Assembly: GCF_003045775.1 (NCBI RefSeq)
Contig: NZ_PXNS01000004.1
Coordinates: 310,001-374,000 of the forward strand
DNA from: Halomonas litopenaei
GTDB lineage: Bacteria > Pseudomonadota > Gammaproteobacteria > Pseudomonadales > Halomonadaceae
Length of the DNA: 64,000 bases
Direction of reading: 5' to 3'
How positions within the stretch are numbered: position 1 is the first letter of the stretch; each line of letters begins with the position of its first letter. Shown piece by piece: positions 26,979 through 33,702 of the stretch. Made by a program: the position numbers and the translations under genes. The notes under the pieces are model-generated. The model saw only the letters and a list, made by a program, of their open reading frames with translations, searched no databases and was not told the DNA's origin.

Positions 26979-27521
26979 ATGAAAGTTGAAAGGCTGGCTA
27001 TTCCTGATGTCGTGCTATTTACGCCAAAAGTGTTCGGTGACGAAAGAGGTTTCTTTATGGAAACCTTTCGCCAGGAAACATTTGATGAAGTCTGTGGTGA
27101 ACACAAGTTTGTTCAGGACAACCATAGTAGGTCGAGTCGCTCGATACTCAGGGGACTGCATTATCAGCTGAAGCATCCCCAGGGAAAGCTGGTGAGAGTA
27201 GTCAGGGGAGAGGTGTTCGACGTAGCCGTTGATATGCGAACGTCCAGTGCCACCTATGGTAAGTGGGTAGGCGTTTTCTTGAACGAAGACAACCGGCAGA
27301 TGCTCTGGGTACCACCTGGATTTGCACATGGTTTCTACGTTACCAGTGACGATGCCGAGTTTGTATACAAGTGTACTGACTATTACGCGCCTTCAGACGA
27401 AATGTCGGTGCACTGGGCAGATACTATCCTGTCAATCGACTGGCCATTGGACAACATTGAGCCACGAGTTTCCGATAAGGATGCTCGAGGGATGTCGTTT
27501 GTCGAGGCTCCTGGCTACTAG
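26979..27521 (+). CDS. rfbC: dTDP-4-dehydrorhamnose 3,5-epimerase
   Basis: 180 residues from the ATG at 26979, which has GGTGGAGGTGACGTGC upstream; an in-frame ATG at 26961 is possible but has no ribosome site. FVQDNHSRSSRSILRGLHYQ includes the catalytic His of RmlC, then GKLVRVVRGEVFDVAVDMR, and WVPPGFAHGFYV with YKCTDYY near the end. It epimerises C3 and C5 of dTDP-4-keto-6-deoxyglucose. The gene is AT-richer than the kps genes. Confidence 0.97.
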   Translation: MKVERLAIPDVVLFTPKVFGDERGFFMETFRQETFDEVCGEHKFVQDNHSRSSRSILRGLHYQLKHPQGKLVRVVRGEVFDVAVDMRTSSATYGKWVGVFLNEDNRQMLWVPPGFAHGFYVTSDDAEFVYKCTDYYAPSDEMSVHWADTILSIDWPLDNIEPRVSDKDARGMSFVEAPGY

Positions 27522-27542
27522 TAATTGCCTGAGGAAGTAGAC

Positions 27543-30434
27543 GTGGTAGAACATGAACCAAGAAGTGGCCCTCCCTCTTCGCAATCACCACACTTGGCTA
27601 CACTGGCGTTGTCGGCACGCCTGAGGCGAATGCAGACTTCCTTCAGTTGGCGAGCGACCAAACCGCTGAGAGATCTCGGTGGGTTGTATCACAAGTACAT
27701 CAAAAAATGCTCCCGCATGGACTTGCTGCCGATCCATGAACTGGAGCTGATGACCCGCAATAACAAGGTGGTCTGGGTATCTCGCGGAGGAGATCCACAG
27801 TTCCTGCTCACCCCGATCAATCCCGCTGTGCTTCGCCAAGGTGGATGGTTCAGTCTCGAATACGACTTTTCGGCGACTCAGGCAGTGGATCAGTGTCTCT
27901 ATATTGATTATGGCGATGGTTTCCAGGCAGATATCGTGTGGGCCCGTCATGTGGAAAAGAGCGGCCACCAGAGCCTGGTCATTTACTTGCCGATGGGAAC
28001 ACAGGCATTGCGGCTGGACCCGATGACTCGACCTGGAGAGTTCCGGTTGGAGGATCCGGTGCTGAAAAAGATCGAGACGCCACAGATCCCGCACCCCTGG
28101 TCGGGGCTGGATGGATATCTGAAGTGCTGCGAAGGCTGTGAATTTACGCTTGCCGCTGCCCAGCAGCTCGAGCGCCGCCTGGAAGGGGAGTTCCATTGGC
28201 GTTCCCACGGTACCGATCCGGCCTTCGTCGTTCGTCATCGCCGAGGTCGAGTCATCGAGCCTGGGTGGTGTCGTATCGAATTCGTTCTCAGTGGCGAATA
28301 TCAGCAGCAGGTCGCCAAGCTATATATCGATCATGGAGAGGGCTTCAGTGAAACCCACGCCTATCCCATACCCTTCCAGTCAGGGAAACTGGCGACAAGG
28401 GTGATTCAGCTTGAGCGAAGTATTGTCAACATACGCTTTGACCCATGGGAGCGGGAAGGAAGCTTCCGTCTGGAGCGACTATGCATCGACAATGTCGATG
28501 CTGAAGAGGCTTGGGATGCGATTGCCGGGCGTCTTGTCGAGACTGCTCCTGAGTACACGAACTTGAAAAAGGCCGAGGTCCTTGCGGGAGTGGGTAGGTC
28601 TGCTCCGGAAACGGATGAAGGCGACGGGACGGCAAAGAAAGCCGAGTTGGCGGATGCCGAGGACGAGGCCGCACGCGAGACCCGTCTTCTCGAAGAGTAC
28701 GCGGAAACCTTTATCGTCAACGAGGCCGAACTGTCCTACCAGAAATGGATAGATGAGGTAGAAGTCAATGGCCTGCCGAGCTCTGAAACCATCCGCGGCT
28801 ATCTTGAGGGCCTTGAGAGTCCTGCAATAATTTCGGTGTTGGTGCCGGTTTACAATACCGATGAAACGCTTCTGAAAGCTTGCATCGACTCGGTCATCGC
28901 ACAGTCTTATCCCCACTGGGAGCTTTGCCTTGTGGATGATGCCTCTCCATCACCACATGTCGAAAAAGTCCTTAGGCACTATGCCAGCAAGGATAAACGC
29001 GTAAAAATACATTTTCGGCCGGATAATGGGCATATTTCCAAGACAACTAATGACGCCCTGTCGATGGCCACTGGTGACTATCTGGCATTGCTCGATCACG
29101 ATGATGAATTGACCAAAGATGCGTTGTACTTTATTGCAAAAGAGCTGGAAAAGAATCCCGATGCCCAGTTGATCTACAGTGATGAAGACAAGATCGATGT
29201 TCAGGGCATGCGCTGCGAGCCTCACTTCAAGCCAGACTGGAACATCGACCTTCTCTATTCGCAAAACTATGTTTCTCATCTTGGCGTATACCGACGTTCG
29301 TTGATCGAGAAAATTGGGGGTTTTCGAGTCGGGGTAGAGGGATCGCAAGACTATGATCTGGTGCTGCGTTGCATACCACACCTGACCGCTGGCTCAATTT
29401 CCCACGTTCCCAGAGTTCTCTATCACTGGCGCGCTATCGAGGGTTCGACAGCACTGGCTGAAGAGGGCAAGGATTATACGACCTCAGCTGGTGTAAAGGC
29501 GCTGAAAGACCATATTGAAGGAATAGCAGATGGGCGTGCGATCGTAGAGCAGGGTATTGTGGGAAATACCTATCGTGTGCGTTGGCCTATTCCTGAGCCG
29601 GCACCGTTGGTGAGCATGTTGATTCCTACGAGAGACAAGAAGGACGTCACAGAGCTGGCAGTGCGCAGCATCCTGGAGAAGTCACGTTATACAGATTACG
29701 AAATTATTCTCCTTGATAATGGCAGTGTCGAGCCTGAGACGCATGAATTTTTTGAAAAAATTCAGGCTGAAGACTCCAGGGTAAGCGTTCTCAGGTACGA
29801 CCACCCCTTCAACTACTCAGCTATCAATAATTTTGGTGCAGAGCATGCCAAGGGAAGCATCATTGGTTTGGTAAATAATGATGTTGAAGTGATCAATGGA
29901 GACTGGCTCGGGGAGATGGTTTCTCATGCCTGTCGCGAGGATGTCGGCTGTGTCGGCGCAAAACTATACTATGGGAATGACACCATTCAGCACGCAGGCG
30001 TCATCGTGGGGCTTGGCGGAGTTGCAGGGCACTCTCACAAGCACTTTCCTCGAGCGTCCGGCGGTTATTTCAACCGTTTGAAGGTGGTCCAGTCTGTATC
30101 TGCCGTGACAGCGGCGTGTCTGCTCGTGAGAAAGTCGGTGTATGAGGAAGTCGGAGGCCTGAACGAACAGGACCTCAAGGTCGCTTTCAACGACGTGGAT
30201 TTCTGCCTGAAGGTTCTCGATGCCGGGTACCGTAATATCTGGACCCCATACGCTGAGTTGTATCACCACGAATCCATCAGTCGTGGAGCAGAAGATAATC
30301 CAGAAAAAGTTGCCAGATTCAACACCGAGATAGACTACATGCAGAAGGCCTGGGGAAAAATAATCGAACACGACCCCAGCTACAGCCCTTGCCTCACAAG
30401 AAGCCGAGAAGACTTCTCCATCGGAGGTCGTTGA
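27543..30434 (+). CDS. Large two-domain GT2 glycosyltransferase with two N-terminal accessory modules
   Basis: 963 residues from the GTG at 27543, chosen because TGAGGAAGTAGAC gives a good ribosome site; a TTG six codons earlier is possible. Two copies of an unfamiliar module lie at about 80-178 (GDPQFLLTP, WFSLEYDF, CLYIDYGDGF) and 220-320 (TDPAFVVRH, GWCRIEFVL, LYIDHGEGF, IRFDPWEREGSF). A first GT2 domain starts near 427 (ISVLVPVYNTDET, CLVDDASP, LALLDHDDEL) and a second near 688 (SMLIPTRDKKDVT, ILLDNGSVEP, GLVNNDVEVINGDW, TIQHAGVIVGLGGVAGHSHK). Probably a cytoplasmic or peripheral enzyme that extends or alternates sugars of the capsule. It is closely related to the gene at 33703. Donor and acceptor are unknown. 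Confidence 0.85.
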   Translation: MVEHEPRSGPPSSQSPHLATLALSARLRRMQTSFSWRATKPLRDLGGLYHKYIKKCSRMDLLPIHELELMTRNNKVVWVSRGGDPQFLLTPINPAVLRQGGWFSLEYDFSATQAVDQCLYIDYGDGFQADIVWARHVEKSGHQSLVIYLPMGTQALRLDPMTRPGEFRLEDPVLKKIETPQIPHPWSGLDGYLKCCEGCEFTLAAAQQLERRLEGEFHWRSHGTDPAFVVRHRRGRVIEPGWCRIEFVLSGEYQQQVAKLYIDHGEGFSETHAYPIPFQSGKLATRVIQLERSIVNIRFDPWEREGSFRLERLCIDNVDAEEAWDAIAGRLVETAPEYTNLKKAEVLAGVGRSAPETDEGDGTAKKAELADAEDEAARETRLLEEYAETFIVNEAELSYQKWIDEVEVNGLPSSETIRGYLEGLESPAIISVLVPVYNTDETLLKACIDSVIAQSYPHWELCLVDDASPSPHVEKVLRHYASKDKRVKIHFRPDNGHISKTTNDALSMATGDYLALLDHDDELTKDALYFIAKELEKNPDAQLIYSDEDKIDVQGMRCEPHFKPDWNIDLLYSQNYVSHLGVYRRSLIEKIGGFRVGVEGSQDYDLVLRCIPHLTAGSISHVPRVLYHWRAIEGSTALAEEGKDYTTSAGVKALKDHIEGIADGRAIVEQGIVGNTYRVRWPIPEPAPLVSMLIPTRDKKDVTELAVRSILEKSRYTDYEIILLDNGSVEPETHEFFEKIQAEDSRVSVLRYDHPFNYSAINNFGAEHAKGSIIGLVNNDVEVINGDWLGEMVSHACREDVGCVGAKLYYGNDTIQHAGVIVGLGGVAGHSHKHFPRASGGYFNRLKVVQSVSAVTAACLLVRKSVYEEVGGLNEQDLKVAFNDVDFCLKVLDAGYRNIWTPYAELYHHESISRGAEDNPEKVARFNTEIDYMQKAWGKIIEHDPSYSPCLTRSREDFSIGGR

Positions 30435-30489
30435 TGGCTTTCTTGATGGGTCGTCGTATTCGGAGAAATTACGTATCCCAGGAGGGGAC

Positions 30490-31416
30490 ATGCCCAAGAA
30501 TGATGCCTTGATCAACAAGGGAGTCGTGGTCATAGGGGACCAGGATGACAAGATACCATCTCCTATCATCGTCATTGGAACCGCGCGAGGCGGGACCTCG
30601 ATGGTCGCTGGCGTGTTGGCCAAGCTTGGCGTCTTCATGGGCGACCGTGCCTCACACCCTGTGTACGAAGACGTCAGACTTTCCGAGGCTTTCGAAAAGC
30701 AGGACATGGCTCAGACAGCTTTGATTGTGAAGGAGTACCAGACCAGGTACGCCCGCTGGGGCTGGAAGCGACCTTCCATCATCGATCATCTGGATGAAGT
30801 AGACGCTCTATTGCCGAATGCCAGGTATGTGTTTATCTACAAGGATATTCTTTCAATAGCGCAGCGGAATTCTATTTCCATGTTGGCCGAAATTACCGAG
30901 GGCATGGACAGAGCGCTGTCACAATATAGAAAGACGCTTCGCTTTGTCAGGCAGAAGTCTCCGCGTGCCATGCTCGTCTCCTACGAAAAGGCCAGTGCTT
31001 ATCCCGAAGCCTTTCTTTCCACTCTCGAGTCCTTTTGCGGAATTTCTCCCTCGCAGGAGGAACACCAGACGGCACTGGCCTTTATCGATCCTGAACCAGA
31101 AGACTATATAGAGGCAACCCGGATCACCAAGTCACAGGGAAAGCTTCTTTCATGTGATTCACGACGTGTCAGCGGTTGGGCGCGCTATGTACACAAGAAA
31201 CAGCATGCTGAGGTAGAAGTTTTTGTTGATGACCGGTCCGTGGGTGTGGTGGTGGCGAACGAACCGAGCCCCGGTGGCGGTGCTCCCGCGAACGAGCCAT
31301 GTGGCTTCACCTTCACCCTTCCTGCCGGTGAAAGCTTGAGCGAGGACGCCAGTGTCAGAGCCAGAGTGGTGAACGACGTTGTCGATCTTGGCAACTCTCC
31401 GGTCAGGGTGGGCTAG
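30490..31416 (+). CDS. PAPS-dependent sulfotransferase with C-terminal shared module
   Basis: 308 residues; CCCAGGAGGGGAC gives a strong ribosome site. The 5'-phosphosulfate loop is PIIVIGTARGGTSMVAGVLA, typical of the sulfotransferase fold; WGWKRPSIIDHLDEVDALLP, then VFIYKDILSIAQRNSISML supplies a 3'-phosphate-like segment. Residues ~227-308 form a separate module (VSGWARYVHKKQHAEVEVFV ... CGFTFTLPAG) also seen at the end of the next two coding genes. It lies between two glycosyltransferase genes and downstream of cysD/cysNC, so the likely job is to sulfate the capsular glycan. A sulfate-free acceptor role is not excluded. Confidence 0.78.
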   Translation: MPKNDALINKGVVVIGDQDDKIPSPIIVIGTARGGTSMVAGVLAKLGVFMGDRASHPVYEDVRLSEAFEKQDMAQTALIVKEYQTRYARWGWKRPSIIDHLDEVDALLPNARYVFIYKDILSIAQRNSISMLAEITEGMDRALSQYRKTLRFVRQKSPRAMLVSYEKASAYPEAFLSTLESFCGISPSQEEHQTALAFIDPEPEDYIEATRITKSQGKLLSCDSRRVSGWARYVHKKQHAEVEVFVDDRSVGVVVANEPSPGGGAPANEPCGFTFTLPAGESLSEDASVRARVVNDVVDLGNSPVRVG

Positions 31417-31418
31417 AG

Positions 31419-32609
31419 ATGGCGAAGTTCTGTGTTGCCGGTATCGTCCGCAACGAGGTGGATTACCTTGTTGAGTGGGTAGCTTGGCATCGGCTTGCCG
31501 GGTTTGGGCATGTCATTCTGGCCGACAACGGTTCCGACGACGGCACCCGCTCTTTGCTCGAAGCGCTGGCAGATCTGGGAGAGGTCAGCCTGCTGTACCA
31601 GCCGGTGCTTGAGCGCAGGTCGCAGCAGTTGGCCTATCGTCGCATCCTTGGGCTGGCTCTGGGAAAGCATGACTACGTCATGTTTCTCGATGCCGATGAG
31701 TTTCTTGTGCACGAAAGCCAGCGTCACGGTGAGGAATGTCGCGAGTTGGAAAGGCTGGTGGCGTCGGGTGATGTGGGAAGCGTCAGTGTGAACTGGAAAT
31801 GCTTCGGCTCCTCGGGGCTTGAAGAGGCGGGATCTGAACCGGTACTGCAACGTTTCACCCGTTGTGGCACTGCACCAGGCGCGAGCGCAGATTGTCACAC
31901 CAAGAGCCTGGTACGCGTCGACCATGTCAAGGCGCCCTATTGTCATTCCTCTACCCTGGTATCGGCCTGGAAATATGTCGATGCCACTGGGGACGTGATC
32001 GAGGACTTCGTTGGCTCGCCGGACGGCAGTGGTGAGTCGGACCCACGTGGTGGGCGTACGCGGTCGATCCATCAGGGACCGCTTCGGGTTCACCATTACG
32101 CGGTGAAGTCGCGTGAGGAGTTCTCGCGCAAGCGATTGAGGGGGAGTGCTACGCGAGGCGCCAACTTCGACAAGGGCGAGGCATATTTCGGACGTTACGA
32201 CATCAACGACGTTGCTCATGAGTTCCAGGCCGGCAAGCTTGCCCGCCTGGCTCGGGAGATGTCGGCGCTGAAACAGCGTCTGGCAGAGCACACCGTGCTA
32301 GATCGCCCTTTGGTGGGAGCCATCGATCATTTTGACGCCAACGCAGTCTGTGGTTGGGTGACGGACCGCAACGGCAAGGCCAGTGGTCTGGCAGTGAACA
32401 TCTTCGTCAATGGTGTTCACGCGGGGCGTGCAAGGGTGGGGTTCTATCGACCCGATCTACGACGTTCCGGCAAATCCGTGGATGGTTATTGCGGGTTTCG
32501 CTGGCTGCATCCGGCGCCTTTGAAAGAAGGCGATCATGTGACCGTTTCTCTCCATGCCAATGCTTCAGTGCTGGTGGGGGGGAGTGATCTTGTTGTCGGC
32601 ACATCGTGA
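31419..32609 (+). CDS. Glycosyltransferase (GT2/GT92-like) with C-terminal shared module
   Basis: 396 residues, starting 2 bases after the previous stop. VAGIVRNEVDYLVEWVAWHR followed by LADNGSDDGTRSLLEAL and YVMFLDADEFLV is the pattern of the GT2_4/GT92 (DUF23-like) families, with the DAD metal-binding motif. VHHYAVKSREEFSRKRLRGS matches the HxxxKS-type motif in the second half. Residues ~308-396 form the shared module (CGWVTDRNGKASGLAVNIFV ... YCGFRWLHPAPLKEGDHVTV). It probably adds a sugar to the capsule repeat unit; specificity is unknown. A perfect terminator hairpin follows 71 bases after its stop. Confidence 0.8.
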   Translation: MAKFCVAGIVRNEVDYLVEWVAWHRLAGFGHVILADNGSDDGTRSLLEALADLGEVSLLYQPVLERRSQQLAYRRILGLALGKHDYVMFLDADEFLVHESQRHGEECRELERLVASGDVGSVSVNWKCFGSSGLEEAGSEPVLQRFTRCGTAPGASADCHTKSLVRVDHVKAPYCHSSTLVSAWKYVDATGDVIEDFVGSPDGSGESDPRGGRTRSIHQGPLRVHHYAVKSREEFSRKRLRGSATRGANFDKGEAYFGRYDINDVAHEFQAGKLARLAREMSALKQRLAEHTVLDRPLVGAIDHFDANAVCGWVTDRNGKASGLAVNIFVNGVHAGRARVGFYRPDLRRSGKSVDGYCGFRWLHPAPLKEGDHVTVSLHANASVLVGGSDLVVGTS

Positions 32610-32680
32610 CGCGTCTGGAGTGTGGAGGTGGCTCCGCCACCGGATCCCGTGTCGTCTTCCCCTATCCCTTTTGCCACGCC

Positions 32681-32711
32681 GCGCCGCAGGACTGATTCCT
32701 GCGGCGCTTTT
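32681..32711 (+). terminator. Perfect intrinsic terminator inside the capsule operon
   Basis: GCGCCGCAGG (32681-32690), loop ACTGATT, CCTGCGGCGC (32698-32707), then TTTTG. The 10-bp perfect stem and T run meet the criteria for a Rho-independent terminator. It sits between two co-directional genes; the T run ends 3 bases before the AGGAGA ribosome site of the sulfotransferase at 32728. It may end most transcripts unless antitermination (see the ops element at 15275) lets polymerase through. Confidence 0.8.
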
Positions 32712-32727
32712 GTCAGGAGACTCCACC

Positions 32728-33693
32728 ATGAAACCCTTGTTTTTCGTACATATACCCAAGACGGCGGGAACCAGTTTTCGTCACGGTGCTGAGCGCGCCT
32801 TTGGCTTCGACAAGATCGTCTATGACTACGGCCAGGATGCATCTCAGACCAGCGTCCTGACACGCGAGTGCATGTATGGCGAGTCCCCCGATCCTTGGCG
32901 CCTGTATCGCAGGAGCCTGGACAATCAGGCGATGATGCTGGCAGGACACGTCACCGCGGCCAAGTATGTCCCGCTGTGTGGCGTCGATCGCGCGGTGACC
33001 TTTGTTCGCGAACCGTTGCAGCGGGCGGCTTCCGAGTATTCGCACTTTCAGCGGATTCATCAGTACAAGGGCAGCTTCCGCGACTTCATGAAGATTCCTC
33101 TGATGCTTGATCGCCAGTCGAGCATCTTCAAGGGGGTCGATGTCGAGGCGATCGGGATGGTCGGCTTGACCGAACGTTACTCGGAGAGCCTGGAGTTGAT
33201 CAATGCTCGCTTTGGCATCGATATCGCCCAGCGTGAGGACAACCGGGGGAAGCCGCAGGTGGGCGAATTGCATGACATCGCGCCGGAGGATGAACAGGAG
33301 TTCCGCAAACTCAACCCGCTGGATCTGGCGCTCTACGAGCGTTGTCGCAAGCTATTCGAATCGCGCATCCAGCTCTATCGCGACAATCTCCCCTTTGCTC
33401 ACGCTCGACTGACGCAGTTCGATGCCGAGCGGGTGGGTGGGTGGGCCTGGTGGGAAGGTGGTGCTGATACCCCGGTGGACGTCGAAGTCTGGGTCAATGA
33501 CGAACATCGCGACACTGTGTCGGCCACCCAGCTCCGTCCGTCCATGGCTCGCTTGAAGCTTCCCCGTGGTGGCTATGTCGGCTTCCAGCTGAAGGTGAAT
33601 CTGTCTGCGGGTGACAGGGTCCAGTGTCGTGTTGCCGAGACCGGACAATGGTTCCCGCCGGGGCCGCGTCGAGTCGCTGTGGCCAGCAACTGA
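32728..33693 (+). CDS. Sulfotransferase family 2-like enzyme with C-terminal shared module
   Basis: 321 residues from the ATG at 32728 (TCAGGAGACTCCACC upstream); the open frame 58 codons further upstream runs through the terminator hairpin and is not used. FFVHIPKTAGTSFRHGAERA is the 5'-phosphosulfate motif of the carbohydrate Sulfotransfer_2 family, and RAVTFVREPLQRAASEYSHF is the 3'-phosphate motif. Residues ~234-321 carry the shared module (VGGWAWWEGGADTPVDVEVW ... VGFQLKVNLSAGDRVQCRV). With PAPS synthesis at the head of the operon, this is a strong candidate for sulfating the capsule sugar chain. Confidence 0.85.
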   Translation: MKPLFFVHIPKTAGTSFRHGAERAFGFDKIVYDYGQDASQTSVLTRECMYGESPDPWRLYRRSLDNQAMMLAGHVTAAKYVPLCGVDRAVTFVREPLQRAASEYSHFQRIHQYKGSFRDFMKIPLMLDRQSSIFKGVDVEAIGMVGLTERYSESLELINARFGIDIAQREDNRGKPQVGELHDIAPEDEQEFRKLNPLDLALYERCRKLFESRIQLYRDNLPFAHARLTQFDAERVGGWAWWEGGADTPVDVEVWVNDEHRDTVSATQLRPSMARLKLPRGGYVGFQLKVNLSAGDRVQCRVAETGQWFPPGPRRVAVASN

Positions 33694-33702
33694 GCGGCGG
33701 GT

